64,000 nt of DNA from the NCBI RefSeq assembly GCF_900107175.1, contig NZ_FNOZ01000019.1:21373-85372 (forward strand), given 5' to 3'. The first letter of the stretch is position 1; every line of letters starts with the position of its first letter. The DNA is from Modestobacter sp. DSM 44400 (GTDB taxonomy: Bacteria > Actinomycetota > Actinomycetes > Mycobacteriales > Geodermatophilaceae). Under the pieces are notes generated by a model, which had not been told where the DNA came from, did not search any database, and worked only from the letters and a program-made list of their open reading frames with translations. Positions 1 through 8,689 of this stretch are shown here, piece by piece. The position numbers and the translations under genes are program-made.

Positions 1-21
1 CGCCAGTGACGCGCTGGTGGA

Positions 22-981
22 TCAGAGCTTCCGGAGCAGCACCCGACGAACCGAGTGGTCGGCGGCCTTCTGCAGCACCAGCCGGGCCCGGGACCGCGAG
101 GGGGCGATGTTGCTGCGCAGGTTGGGCCCGTTCACCGAGGCCCAGATGCCGCGGGCGGTGGCGACGGCCTCCTCGTCGGTGAGTTCGGCAAAGCGGTGGA
201 AGTAGGCGCCGCTGTCGGCGAAGGCGGTGCGCCGCAGCGCCAGGAAGCGTTCGACGTACCACTGCTGGACGTCGTGCTCGGTGGCGTCGACGTAGACGGA
301 GAAGTCGAAGAAGTCCGAGAGGAACACCTCAGGCACCCGGCCGGCGCCGCCGCCGGCCTGTAGCACGTTGAGGCCCTCGAGGACCAGGACGTCGGGGGAG
401 TCGATCACCTGGCGCTCCCCGGGCAGCACGTCGTAGTCCTGGTGGGAGTACAGCGGTGCGCTGACCTCTGCACGGCCGGACTTCACGTCGGCCAGGAAGC
501 GCAGCAGCGCCCGCCGGTCGTAGCTCTCCGGAAAACCTTTGCGGGCCAGCATCCCCCGGGACCCCAGCACCGCGTTGGGCAGCAGGAAGCCGTCGGTGGT
601 GACCAGGTCGACCCGGGGGGTGTCGGGGCCGGCGGCCAGCAGCGCCTGCAGCAGCCGGGCAGTGGTGCTCTTGCCGACAGCCACGCTGCCGGCCACCGCG
701 ATCACGAACGGGACCTTCTCGGTGCGCGCGCCGAGGAACTCCGTCTGCGCCGCCCACAACCGGCGGCTGGCCGCCACGTGCAGGGAAAGCAGCCGGGCCA
801 GCGGCAGGTAGACGGTGGCCACCTCGTCCAGGTCGATCCGGTCGCCCAGCGTGGCCAGTCCGCGGAGGTCGGCGGCGTCCAGCGGCAGGGGTGAGGAGCC
901 CGCCAGGGCCCGCCAGGACGCACGGTCGAAGGCGGTGAAGGGCGAGACCTGCGCTCGCGTCCCGACGGTCACGGCGCCCAT
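22..981 (-). CDS. coaA: Type I pantothenate kinase
   Basis: ATP-dependent phosphorylation of pantothenate, the first committed step of coenzyme A synthesis, in the cytosol. The 319-residue length matches bacterial CoaA. A P-loop GSVAVGKST lies at about residues 98-106, followed by the family-typical segments [10 protein letters not shown] and GFPESYD, and the C-terminal [12 protein letters not shown] stretch that closes type I kinases. The start is the ATG at 981; no clear Shine-Dalgarno sequence precedes it and a GTG a few codons inside is an alternative. The gene stands alone, divergent from the GNAT gene at 1094. Family identity is secure. Confidence 0.96.
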   Translation of the reverse strand: MGAVTVGTRAQVSPFTAFDRASWRALAGSSPLPLDAADLRGLATLGDRIDLDEVATVYLPLARLLSLHVAASRRLWAAQTEFLGARTEKVPFVIAVAGSVAVGKSTTARLLQALLAAGPDTPRVDLVTTDGFLLPNAVLGSRGMLARKGFPESYDRRALLRFLADVKSGRAEVSAPLYSHQDYDVLPGERQVIDSPDVLVLEGLNVLQAGGGAGRVPEVFLSDFFDFSVYVDATEHDVQQWYVERFLALRRTAFADSGAYFHRFAELTDEEAVATARGIWASVNGPNLRSNIAPSRSRARLVLQKAADHSVRRVLLRKL

Positions 982-1093
982 CGTGCCGTCTGGGCACCGC
1001 GGGCCGTCCGCCCGGGTGCCACGGCCCCCCTCCCGGGTGGCCTGCGGTCGCAGCCGGCCCTGCCGGGCTCCGCCGGCGTCTAGGGTCAGCGAC

Positions 1094-1900
1094 GTGCCGT
1101 CCCGTCCTGGGCTGCTCGACCAGATCGAGCGTTACTTCGCCGTTGCCCCGCTGCCGGACGCCCAGGTGCAGCAGGTGGGCCTGCTCGACGTCCCGATCGG
1201 CTCGCCGGAGTGGCCCTTTCCGGCCCGCCCGCGGCCCGGCCGGGAGGGCGAGGTAGCGCTGGCCGACGTCCGGACGGCGATGTCCCTGCAGGAGTCCGCC
1301 GGCCTGCCCGCCGCGATGGAGTGGCTGGGTGACCGCTGCCGTGGCCTCGCCGGGGTGGCCCGCAGCGCCGGGCTCGTGGTCGACGAGCTGCCGCTGCTGC
1401 TTGCCGCCGATCCCGTCGAGGTGCTGCTGCCGGCCGAGGTGCGGCTCTACCTCGTCGGCGCCGATGACCCCGAGCTCGTCCGCTACCAGCGGCTGGCCCA
1501 GCTCGCTTTCGCCACACCGGTCGGTGCCGCTGCCCCGGCCGGGCCCGTTGCCGGCCCGTCGGAACTGCCCTCGACCTCGGTGCTGCGCGAGCGGGTGGCC
1601 GCCGGCCGGACGGTGATGATGGTCGCCGTCGACGAGGGGCAGCCGGTCGCCGTGGGCTCGCACCAGCCGGTCGAGGTCGACGGGCAGGAGATCAGCGAGG
1701 TGGTCGGGGTGGCGACGCTGCCCCGGTTCCGCGGCCGCGGGCTGGGCGCCGGGCTGACCTCGGCCCTGGTCGAGCACGCCCGGCAGAGCGCGGACCTGGT
1801 CTTCCTCGCCGCCGGGGACGACGACGTCGCCCGGGTCTACGAGCGGGTCGGCTTCGCCCGGGTGGGCACCAGCTGCCTGGCGGAGCGCCCGGTCCGCTGA
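1094..1900 (+). CDS. GNAT-family N-acetyltransferase
   Basis: Acetyl-CoA-dependent acyltransferase of unknown substrate, 268 residues. The C-terminal third carries the GNAT core: [20 protein letters not shown] contains the acetyl-CoA pyrophosphate-binding R-G-x-G-L-G turn, and [18 protein letters not shown] is the usual closing segment. The N-terminal 150 residues show no domain I recognise. The start is placed at GTG 1094, about nine bases after the purine-rich TAGGG; the open frame extends upstream but reads into the coaA promoter region with poor protein quality. It is transcribed divergently from coaA and converges on the gene at 1953, with a strong hairpin between. Confidence 0.85.
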   Translation: MPSRPGLLDQIERYFAVAPLPDAQVQQVGLLDVPIGSPEWPFPARPRPGREGEVALADVRTAMSLQESAGLPAAMEWLGDRCRGLAGVARSAGLVVDELPLLLAADPVEVLLPAEVRLYLVGADDPELVRYQRLAQLAFATPVGAAAPAGPVAGPSELPSTSVLRERVAAGRTVMMVAVDEGQPVAVGSHQPVEVDGQEISEVVGVATLPRFRGRGLGAGLTSALVEHARQSADLVFLAAGDDDVARVYERVGFARVGTSCLAERPVR

Positions 1901-1904
1901 GCCG

Positions 1905-1942
1905 CGCGGGGCCGGCGCCGCTACTGCGGAGCCGGCCCCGCG
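1905..1942. terminator. Bidirectional hairpin between convergent genes
   Basis: A perfect 12-bp inverted repeat (CGCGGGGCCGGC at 1905-1916 and its complement at 1931-1942) with a 14-nt loop lies between the stop of the GNAT gene (+) and the stop of the YbhB-like gene (-). No U-tract follows, as is common for high-GC actinobacteria. Confidence 0.7.
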
Positions 1943-1952
1943 ACTCAACGGG

Positions 1953-2486
1953 TCACTCCACCTCGTAGGTGGCGACGATGGTGCCCCGGGCGAGCGTGTG
2001 GCTGAACAGGTTGAACCCCAGGTACGCCGGTGAGGCGTCGGCCGGGACGCCGAGGTCGTCGGTGTCCAGTGCGTGCACCACCATGAAATACCGGTGCGGG
2101 CCGTGCCCGGCCGGCGGTGCCGCGCCGACGAAGCCGGCGAACCCGGCGTCGTTGCGCAGCTGCACGGCACCCTCGGGCAGCCCGGCGTCGGCCGCGCCGC
2201 TGGGCAGCTCGGTGACCGAGGCCGGGATGCCAGCGACCGCCCAGTGCCAGAAGCCGCTGGTGGTCGGGGCGTCGGGGTCGTAGACGGTGACGGCGAAGCC
2301 GCGCGTCTCGGCAGGGAACTCCGACCAGGACAGCTGTGGGGAGCGGTCCTGACCGTCCAGCCCCATCTTGCCGCTGACGTGCGGCTGGTCCAGCGGCTCG
2401 CCGTGCCGGACGTCGGTGCTGGTCACGGTGAAGCTGGGCACCTGGGGCAGGAAGTCGTACGGGTCGGGCGTGGGTCGGCCGGCCAT
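1953..2486 (-). CDS. YbhB/YbcL family Raf-kinase-inhibitor-like protein
   Basis: Phosphatidylethanolamine-binding-protein fold, 177 residues. Bacterial members are soluble ligand-binding proteins of unresolved function. Family signatures are visible: [10 protein letters not shown], the metal/anion-pocket-like [20 protein letters not shown], and the [13 protein letters not shown] motif. The start is the ATG at 2486, preceded by a strong GAGGAGG. A longer open frame to 2648 has low-quality Arg-rich sequence and is rejected. No signal peptide is seen, so the protein is probably cytosolic. Confidence 0.9.
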   Translation of the reverse strand: MAGRPTPDPYDFLPQVPSFTVTSTDVRHGEPLDQPHVSGKMGLDGQDRSPQLSWSEFPAETRGFAVTVYDPDAPTTSGFWHWAVAGIPASVTELPSGAADAGLPEGAVQLRNDAGFAGFVGAAPPAGHGPHRYFMVVHALDTDDLGVPADASPAYLGFNLFSHTLARGTIVATYEVE

Positions 2487-2918
2487 GCCGGGTCCTCCTC
2501 GGGTCGTCGGGTCCCCCCACGCGGTCGCCCGGGGGAGCAGCGGTCGCCGGGGAACGGCGCCGCGCCTGCCAGCGACCCTAGGCAGATCCGCGGTGTGCCG
2601 CCTGCTCGCCCCGGTCAGCCGACCGGACCACCGCGTGCCCATTGGCACGTACTACCGTTATCCCCAACAAGTTGCGTCGATTCGCCAACCCGCCGTACCC
2701 GGCAAACGGCGCCCTCCGGGCACCGCAGCAACGATCACACGGGGCCCTCCGGGGCCAGTCCACCCAACGTGTCCCCGAAGCCCGGTGCGAGACAGATGGT
2801 GCGGCATCAGCATCAGCTGCCTCCGTTCGGTCACCGGCCTGCCCGGTGTCACCCTTTCGCGTGCGACCTGGCGGGATTCGACAGGTCTGCGCGATCATCT
2901 CGCCGTAGCGTGGCGCGC
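2487..2918. other. Intergenic region between divergent genes
   Basis: This 432-base stretch separates the YbhB-like gene (-) from the HAD gene (+). Short open frames on both strands look like composition artefacts. Two items are visible: at 2654-2668 a 15-mer shared with 42733-42747 and, with one mismatch, 28796-28810 (see findings), and at 2906-2911 a TAGCGT -10 box for the HAD gene. I see no RNA gene. Confidence 0.5.
2906..2911 (+). promoter_or_regulatory. -10 box of a leaderless promoter (HAD gene)
   Basis: TAGCGT ends seven bases before the GTG at 2919, the spacing expected if transcription starts at the first base of the start codon. This also decides the start over the in-frame GTG at 2910, which overlaps the box. 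Confidence 0.55.
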
Positions 2919-3650
2919 GTGCTGGGACTCCCCGACGACATCCGTGCCTGCCTGTTCGACCTCGACGGGGTGCTCACCCAGACGGCGAAGGTCCACCAGG
3001 CGGCCTGGAAACGCACCTTCGACGAGTTCCTCCGCCGCCAGGACCCGGCGGCGGAGGAGTTCAGTAGCGCCGACTACAACGAGTACGTCGACGGCAAGCC
3101 ACGCAAGGACGGCGTCCGCGACTTCCTGGCCGGCCGCCGCATCACCCTGCCCGAGGGCAGCGACGACGACCCGGCCGACGCGGCGACCGTCGCGGGAGTG
3201 GCGACCCGGAAGAACGAGCTGGTGCTCGCCGAACTCGAGGAGCACGGCGTCCAGGTGTACGAGGGGTCGATGCGCTACCTGCGCGCGGCGAAGGAGGCCG
3301 GGTTGTCGGCCGCGGTGGTCACCGCCTCGGCCAACGGCGCGCACGTCATCGAGGTGGCCGGCTTCGCCGACCTCGTCGACGCCCGGATCGACGGGCTGGT
3401 CGCCGCCCGCGACGGCCTGCGCGGCAAACCCGCCCCGGACACCTTCCTGGCGGGGGCGGAGGCGCTGGGCGTCGAGCCGGCGCAGGCCGCGGTGTTCGAG
3501 GACGCGCTGTCCGGGGTCGCCGCCGGGCGCGCCGGCCACTTCGGCTTCGTCGTCGGCGTCGACCGGGTCGGGCAGGCGGCCGGGCTGGCCGAGCGCGGCG
3601 CCGACGTCGTCGTCCAGGACCTGGACGAGCTGCTGGGGACGACCACATGA
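2919..3650 (+). CDS. Beta-phosphoglucomutase-family HAD hydrolase
   Basis: Likely isomerises beta-glucose 1-phosphate to glucose 6-phosphate, working with the GH65 phosphorylase that overlaps its stop codon. The 243-residue protein shows HAD motif I FDLDGVLTQT near the N-terminus, motif II VVTASANG, a KPAPDTFL lysine motif and the FEDALSGVAAG motif typical of the beta-PGM branch. The gene appears leaderless. The next gene starts inside its last codons (ATGA overlap at 3647), so the two are translationally coupled. The mycobacterial Rv3400/Rv3401 pair has the same arrangement. Confidence 0.92.
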   Translation: MLGLPDDIRACLFDLDGVLTQTAKVHQAAWKRTFDEFLRRQDPAAEEFSSADYNEYVDGKPRKDGVRDFLAGRRITLPEGSDDDPADAATVAGVATRKNELVLAELEEHGVQVYEGSMRYLRAAKEAGLSAAVVTASANGAHVIEVAGFADLVDARIDGLVAARDGLRGKPAPDTFLAGAEALGVEPAQAAVFEDALSGVAAGRAGHFGFVVGVDRVGQAAGLAERGADVVVQDLDELLGTTT

Positions 3651-6016
3651 CCGAGGGGCGCGCGCACTTCCCGATCGAGCCGTGGGCGTTGACCGAGATC
3701 GGCCTGGACATGGCCTCGCTCGCGGTCCACGAGTCCGTGTTCGCGCTGGCCAACGGACACATCGGGATGCGCGGCACGCTGGAGGAGGGCGAGCCGGTCG
3801 TGGTCGCCGGCACCTACCTCAACGGCTTCTTCGAGGAGCGCGTGCTGCCCTACGCCGAGGCCGGGTACGGATTCCCCGAGCAGGGCCAGACGGTGGTCAA
3901 CGTGACCGACGGCAAGCTCATCCGCCTGCTGGTCGGCGACACCCCGCTCGATCTCGCCTACGGCGAGATCATCGACCACCGGCGCACGTTGGACCTGCGC
4001 GCCGGGGTGCTGCGCCGGACCACCGAGTGGCGCTCGCCCAACGGCCGCACGGTCCAGGTCACGAGCACCCGGCTGGTCTCCTTCACCCGGCGGTCGATCG
4101 CGGCGATCGAGTACTCGGTCGAGTGCACCGACGACGGCGGCGACCTCTACGTCGCCCTCCAGTCCGACCTGCTGGCCAACGCGCTGGTCGAGGGCACCGG
4201 TGCCGACGACGACCCGCGCGCGGCGGCGGCGTTGCGCAAGCCGCTGCAGTCAGAGATGGCGGTGGCCCGCGGTCGGCACGCCGTCCTGGTCCACCGGACC
4301 AGGCGCAGCAAGCTGCGGATGGCCGCCGGCATGGACCACTCGGTGGAGGTCCCCGACTCCTCGACCGAGGACATCGAGGCTTCCGGCGATCTGGCGCGCT
4401 ACACCCTCGCCGCCCGGCTGCCGGCCGGCGGGAAGCTGCGGCTGGTGAAGTACCTGGCCTACGGCTGGTCCTCCCGCCGGTCCACCGAGGCGGTCCGGGA
4501 CCAGGTCGAGGGGGCGCTGGCGACAGCGAAGCTGGCCGGCTGGGACCGGCTGGTGCGGGAGCAGCGGGAGCTGCTGGACGCCCACTGGGCGCAGTCCGAC
4601 GTGCGCATCGACGGGGACGATGAGCTCCAGCAGGCGGTGCGGGTGGGCATCTTCCACGTGCTGCAGGCCGGGCTCCGGGCCGAGCGGCAGCCGATCCCGG
4701 CCAAGGGGCTGACCGGGCCCGGGTACGACGGGCACACCTTCTGGGACACCGAGACCTACGTCCTGCCGGTGCTCATCTACACCGCACCCGACGCCGCCCG
4801 GGACGCGCTGCGCTGGCGGCACTCCACCCTCGACCTCGCCCGGGAGCGCGCCCGGGTGCTGGGACACCGCGGCGCGGCGTTCCCCTGGCGGACGATCCGG
4901 GGAGAGGAGACCTCGGGCTATTGGCCGGCCGGGACGGCGGCGTTCCACATCAACGCCGACATCGCCGACGCGGTCAGTCGCTACTACCACGCCACCCTCG
5001 ACGAGGCCTTCGACCGCGACTACGGCACCGAGCTGCTGGTGGAGACCGCCCGGCTGTTCACCGACCTCGGGCACTTCGATGTCGAGGACGGCTTCCGCAT
5101 CGACGGGGTCACCGGGCCGGACGAGTACACCGCGGTCGTGGACAACAACGTCTACACGAACCTGATGGCCCAGCGGAACCTGCGCGAGGCGGCCGCCGCG
5201 GTGAAGCGCCAGCCGGACACGGCTGGGCGGCTCGACGTGACGGGGGAGGAGGTCGACCACTGGCTGCGCGCGGCCGACGCGATGCGGGTGCCCTTCGACA
5301 CCCGGCTGGGTGTGCACATGCAGTCCGACGCGTTCACCCACCACGAGGAGTGGGACTTCGAGGGCACCCCGCCGGAGAAGTACCCGCTGCTGCTGCACTT
5401 CCCTTACTTCGAGATCTACCGCAAGCAGGTGATCAAGCAGGCCGACCTGGTGATGGCGCTGCACCTGTGCGGGGACTCCTTCACCCTCGAGGAGAAGATC
5501 GCCGACTTCGCCTACTACGAGGCCCGCACGGTGCGCGACTCCTCGCTGTCGGCGGCGCAGCAGGCGGTGGTGGCGGCCGAGACCGGCCACCTCCAGCTGG
5601 CCTACGACTACTGGGCCGAGGCGGCACTGACCGACCTGCAGAACCTGCACCAGAACTCCGGATACGGACTGCACATCGCCTCGCTGGCCGGCGGCTGGAC
5701 GGTGGCGGTGGCCGGCTTCGGTGGGATGCGCGACCACGGCGCGCTGCGGTTCTCCCCGCGCCTGCCCGACCGGCTGACCCGGCTCGGCTTCCGGGTGGTC
5801 TACCAGGGGCGGGTCCTGCAGGTGACGATCACCGCCGACCAGGCCACCTACCAGGTGATGGACGGCGAACCGCTGGACATCCACCACCACGGACGTGCGG
5901 TGACCGTGGGCGACAGCGAGCGGGTGCTGGACATCCCGCCGGCGCCGGTTGTGCAACCGGTGCACCAGCCGGCGCACGCGGCACCCCGCCGGCGGACCCG
6001 ACCAGCCAGCGACTGA
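3647..6016 (+). CDS. Glycoside hydrolase family 65 disaccharide phosphorylase
   Basis: Inverting phosphorolysis of an alpha-glucobiose (trehalose, maltose or kojibiose type) to beta-glucose 1-phosphate and glucose; the product would be used by the upstream phosphoglucomutase. The 789 residues are usual for GH65: N-terminal beta-sandwich, (alpha/alpha)6 barrel and C-terminal sheet. The catalytic general acid is the Glu of GPDEY near residue 493. The HTFWDTET segment and the LHQNSGYGLHIASLAGGW segment are family hallmarks. The substrate cannot be fixed from sequence alone. No signal peptide is present, so the enzyme is cytosolic. Confidence 0.9.
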   Translation: MTEGRAHFPIEPWALTEIGLDMASLAVHESVFALANGHIGMRGTLEEGEPVVVAGTYLNGFFEERVLPYAEAGYGFPEQGQTVVNVTDGKLIRLLVGDTPLDLAYGEIIDHRRTLDLRAGVLRRTTEWRSPNGRTVQVTSTRLVSFTRRSIAAIEYSVECTDDGGDLYVALQSDLLANALVEGTGADDDPRAAAALRKPLQSEMAVARGRHAVLVHRTRRSKLRMAAGMDHSVEVPDSSTEDIEASGDLARYTLAARLPAGGKLRLVKYLAYGWSSRRSTEAVRDQVEGALATAKLAGWDRLVREQRELLDAHWAQSDVRIDGDDELQQAVRVGIFHVLQAGLRAERQPIPAKGLTGPGYDGHTFWDTETYVLPVLIYTAPDAARDALRWRHSTLDLARERARVLGHRGAAFPWRTIRGEETSGYWPAGTAAFHINADIADAVSRYYHATLDEAFDRDYGTELLVETARLFTDLGHFDVEDGFRIDGVTGPDEYTAVVDNNVYTNLMAQRNLREAAAAVKRQPDTAGRLDVTGEEVDHWLRAADAMRVPFDTRLGVHMQSDAFTHHEEWDFEGTPPEKYPLLLHFPYFEIYRKQVIKQADLVMALHLCGDSFTLEEKIADFAYYEARTVRDSSLSAAQQAVVAAETGHLQLAYDYWAEAALTDLQNLHQNSGYGLHIASLAGGWTVAVAGFGGMRDHGALRFSPRLPDRLTRLGFRVVYQGRVLQVTITADQATYQVMDGEPLDIHHHGRAVTVGDSERVLDIPPAPVVQPVHQPAHAAPRRRTRPASD

Positions 6017-6019
6017 TCC

Positions 6020-6814
6020 TCAGCCGAGCAGCCAGCGGCCGCCGAGCAGCAGCGCGCCGCCGTCGACCAGCAGGAAGACCCCGACCCACAGCAGCCCGGG
6101 CAGTCGGGTCAGGCGGGCCAGCTGGTCGGCGTCGGAGTCCGGCGCGCCGCTCCGCCGGCGCCGCTTGGCCTGCAGCTCGAGCACCGTCTTGGGCGCGGCC
6201 AGCAGCAGGAACCAGGTCACCAGGTGGGCGAAGGCAGCCTGACCCTGCGCCGGCAGCCACCAGGTCGCGGCGAACACCAGCGCGGCGGTGACCAGCACCG
6301 ACCACAGGCCGTACCAGTTGCGGATCTGGACCAGCAGCAGCGCCAGCAGACCGAGCAGCGCCCACAGCAGCCCCACCGCGTAGCCGGCCGCCAGCAGCGC
6401 CGCCGCTCCCAGTCCTAACAGACCGGGCCCGGTGTAGCCGGCGGCGCTCGTGAGCACCATGCCGGGGCCGGTGGGGCGGCCGGCGGACACGGTGAGACCG
6501 GAGGTGTCCGAGTGCAGCCGGATCCCGGCCAGCCGCCGCCCGGTGACCAGCGCGGCCAGGCCGTGGGCGCCCTCGTGGGCGATCGTTACCGCGTGCCGGG
6601 CATGCCGCCAGATCGACGGCACGAGCACCAGGACGGCGGCAGCGACAGCGGTGGCCACCAGCCAGCGGCCGGCAGTGGGGGAGAGGGGGCGCTCACCCGG
6701 TCCCAGAAGGTGCTGACGGCGTCCACGCGAGCATCGTCGCCAGTCGAGCTGTGCGCGCGGCCGACGCCACGCCGCCCGGGAGGTGAGGGGCGTGAGGCCA
6801 CGGGTCATCGCCAT
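6020..6814 (-). CDS. M50-like membrane protein with HExxH motif
   Basis: Polytopic membrane protein of about 264 residues. A HEGAH sequence lies in the first third inside a hydrophobic context, as in the M50B-like (PF13398-type) predicted zinc metalloproteases. Several later hydrophobic segments (for example GLLWALLGLLALLLVQI) suggest five or six transmembrane helices. The physiological substrate is unknown and there is no PDZ domain. The N-terminal 45 residues are Arg-rich and the start (ATG 6814, or 6808) has no convincing ribosome-binding site, so the true start may be internal. It converges on the GH65 gene with a 3-bp gap. Confidence 0.75.
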   Translation of the reverse strand: MAMTRGLTPLTSRAAWRRPRAQLDWRRCSRGRRQHLLGPGERPLSPTAGRWLVATAVAAAVLVLVPSIWRHARHAVTIAHEGAHGLAALVTGRRLAGIRLHSDTSGLTVSAGRPTGPGMVLTSAAGYTGPGLLGLGAAALLAAGYAVGLLWALLGLLALLLVQIRNWYGLWSVLVTAALVFAATWWLPAQGQAAFAHLVTWFLLLAAPKTVLELQAKRRRRSGAPDSDADQLARLTRLPGLLWVGVFLLVDGGALLLGGRWLLG

Positions 6815-6841
6815 GCCCGACGCCGGCCCGGCCGGCGCCTC

Positions 6842-7240
6842 TCAGCTCGGCTCGACCAGGCGGCGGTGCAGTTCGCTCGTGAGCACGTGGATCTCCCGCG
6901 TGAGCTGGGTGTTGGTCTTCAGCTCGGTCTCCTGCTCGACGAAGTCGTGGTCGGCCTTGATCTGTTGGAAGAGCGCCGCCCGGTTCTGGCCGATCATCAC
7001 GAAGGTCGACAGGAAGATGGCCTCCAGCGACACCACCAGGGTCAGCGTCGGCCAGGGACTGGACTCGACGAACAGCATCCAGCCGGCGAAGACGGCGACG
7101 TGCAGGTAGACGAAGGCCATCGAACCGGCGAACGCGGTGATCGCGTCCGCGATCCGCAGCTGGATGTCGGCGGCGCGGTGCGCTCGCAGCTTGGTGACCA
7201 CGGGGTGCTCGGGATGCGTGCGGGGCGGGGGAGCGGTCAT
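6842..7240 (-). CDS. DUF1003-like small membrane protein
   Basis: 132 residues with two hydrophobic helices (AGSMAFVYLHVAVFAGWML and LTLVVSLEAIFLSTFVMI) followed by QNRAALFQQIKADHDFVEQE, the hallmark of DUF1003 proteins. The C-terminus is a charged helix ending in LTSELHRRLVEPS. The function of the family is unknown. The start is ATG 7240; the upstream extension of the frame is remnant sequence. Confidence 0.88.
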   Translation of the reverse strand: MTAPPPRTHPEHPVVTKLRAHRAADIQLRIADAITAFAGSMAFVYLHVAVFAGWMLFVESSPWPTLTLVVSLEAIFLSTFVMIGQNRAALFQQIKADHDFVEQETELKTNTQLTREIHVLTSELHRRLVEPS

Positions 7241-7350
7241 GGTCTGTCCTCTGGCGATGGGCGCCCCGGTGCCGCATGTCGGTACGCGGTGAAGGGGCGG
7301 GTCGTGGCGATCCTCGCCGTCCTGCCTGAGAGTGACCGGGAAGGTCGTGC

Positions 7351-7606
7351 TCACCGCAGGGACCTGCGCCACCGGCCGGCTCGGAGCAGGTCGGCGTCGT
7401 GGGCCAGCAGGGCGACCTGCACCCGGTCGTCGGCCTCGAACTTGGTCAGCAGCCGGGAGACGTGCGCCTTGACGGTGGCCACGCTGAGGTACAGGGGCGC
7501 CGATCTGGGCGTTGGGCGGGCCCCGGCCGACGACGAGGGCGACCTCCCGTTCCCGGTCGCTGAGTCGGCCCATCAACGCGCGAGCTCGGGTCCGGGGCCC
7601 GGTCAG
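7351..7606 (-). pseudogene. LuxR/NarL response-regulator fragment, frameshifted
   Basis: Only the C-terminal DNA-binding domain is left. One frame reads ARALMGRLSDREREVALVV and a second, after a loss of bases near 7500, reads LYLSVATVKAHVSRLLTKFE and runs to a stop at 7351. Together these reproduce the helix-turn-helix of NarL/FixJ regulators. The receiver domain is absent; upstream sequence belongs to another fragment. Confidence 0.7.
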
Positions 7607-7621
7607 GGCCGGACCCAGGTC

Positions 7622-7699
7622 GGGACGTCGGTCGCGCTGTGGTTACTGCTGCCGCTGGTGATCGGCTGGATCCGCATCCAGCGCAGCGAGATCAGCTGA
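7622..7699 (+). pseudogene. C-terminal fragment of an ABC-2-type permease (probable)
   Basis: About 25 residues, SVALWLLLPLVIGWIRIQ followed by RSEIS and a stop, resemble the final transmembrane helix and tail of ABC-2 permeases. Nothing upstream in this frame is protein-like. The match is short, so the assignment is tentative. Confidence 0.35.
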
Positions 7700-7815
7700 G
7701 CCGCTCGGCTCAGCCAGCCGCCAGGGTGGCCCGCGCGTGGAGCGCGGCCCAGCGCTGCACGTGGTCGAGCAGCTCGGCGGGGGAGCGGACGGTGAAGTCC
7801 GCGCCGGGAACCGAC

Positions 7816-8001
7816 GAGCTGATGCGCACGCTGCCCAGCCTGGACGTCGAGCACCCGCTTCCCGAGGCGCCGTGGTTCGAGCCCGGCGCCACCTGGTCGG
7901 CCCGCCGGGCGTTCCTGCACATCGTCGCGGAGACCGCGCAGCACGCCGGCCGCATCGATGTTCTCCGGGAGACCATCGACGGCCAGAAGACGATGGGCTG
8001 A
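7816..8001 (+). pseudogene. DinB/DUF664-like protein, C-terminal fragment
   Basis: The frame reads ELMRTLPSLDVEHPLPEAP, then WFEPGATWSARRAFLHIVAE and TAQHAGRIDVLRETIDGQK before the stop. The HIVAETAQHAGR segment is the conserved C-terminal metal-binding helix of DUF664/DinB_2 proteins (a mycothiol-transferase-like fold). The first half of the gene is missing. The preceding 100 bases read on the minus strand as another short stub (LDHVQRWAALHARATLAAG), so two broken genes abut here. Confidence 0.6.
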
Positions 8002-8041
8002 GCGCTCCCGCCGCATTGCCGGTACTTGCCTCCCCACCTCG

Positions 8042-8065
8042 CTTCCTGTACGTCTTCCTGTACGT
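8042..8065 (+). repeat. Two perfect 12-bp tandem repeats upstream of yefM (likely operator)
   Basis: CTTCCTGTACGT occurs twice head-to-tail, ending 21 bases before the yefM start. Each copy contains TGTAC, the core of YefM-family operators (TGTACA). Autorepression by the YefM-YoeB complex is the likely role. Confidence 0.55.
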
Positions 8066-8086
8066 CAGGCACAGAGGAGGCAACGG

Positions 8087-8338
8087 ATGCGGACCATGAG
8101 CTACTCCGAGTCGCGCGCGAAGTACGCGCAGACGCTCGATGCGGTGATCGACGACCGAGAGGAGGTGGTCATCACCCGGGCCGGCCACGACCCGGTGGTG
8201 ATGGTCGCGCTGGAGGACTACGAGTCACTCAAGGAGACCGCCTACCTGCTGCGCACTCCGGAGAACGCCCGGCGCCTGCTCGCCTCGATCGAACGGCTCG
8301 AGAGCGGGCAGGGATCCGAGCGACCGCTAGCGGAGTGA
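8087..8338 (+). CDS. yefM: Type II antitoxin, YefM/Phd family
   Basis: 83-residue antitoxin that binds and neutralises the YoeB RNase and represses the operon. The N-terminal DNA-binding fold MRTMSYSESRAKYAQTLDAV and VVITRAGHDPVVMVALEDYESLKET are diagnostic of Phd/YefM; the acidic, flexible C-terminus would wrap the toxin. The start is ATG 8087 with AGAGGAGG eight bases upstream; the longer open frame reads into the DinB fragment. The toxin start overlaps its stop (GTGA). Confidence 0.95.
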   Translation: MRTMSYSESRAKYAQTLDAVIDDREEVVITRAGHDPVVMVALEDYESLKETAYLLRTPENARRLLASIERLESGQGSERPLAE

Positions 8339-8595
8339 AGCCCGTCTGGGATGAGTCGGCGTGGGCCGACTACTTGTGGTGGCAGGCGCAGGACCGGCGG
8401 GTCCTCAAGCGGATCAACACGCTGATCCGGGATGTCGAACGCAACGGCAACGAGGGCATCGGCAAGCCCGAGGCGCTCAAGCACGGGTTCCACGGCTACT
8501 GGTCCCGGCGGATCACCGACGAACACCGGCTGGTCTACCGGGTCGTCGGGGACGAGATTCGGGTGGCGGCCTGCCGGTTCCACTACGGGAACTGA
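8335..8595 (+). CDS. yoeB: Type II toxin YoeB, ribosome-dependent mRNA endonuclease
   Basis: 86-residue RelE-superfamily toxin that cleaves mRNA in the ribosomal A site. KPVWDESAWADYLWWQAQD, LIRDVERNG, the GKPEALKHGFHGYWSRRI block and the terminal RVAACRFHYGN match YoeB, including the catalytic Glu/Arg/His/Tyr set (Glu of GKPEAL, Arg of SRRI, final His-Tyr). It starts with GTG 8335 overlapping the yefM stop. The pair is intact although it lies among gene fragments. Confidence 0.95.
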   Translation: MKPVWDESAWADYLWWQAQDRRVLKRINTLIRDVERNGNEGIGKPEALKHGFHGYWSRRITDEHRLVYRVVGDEIRVAACRFHYGN

Positions 8596-8689
8596 CCGTG
8601 CGCCCGGACGCGCCGCCCCGGACCGGCCACACCGATCAGGGGCGGCGCGTCCGGCCTGATCGCGTCGAGTGCCCCGCCGAATGCCCCGC

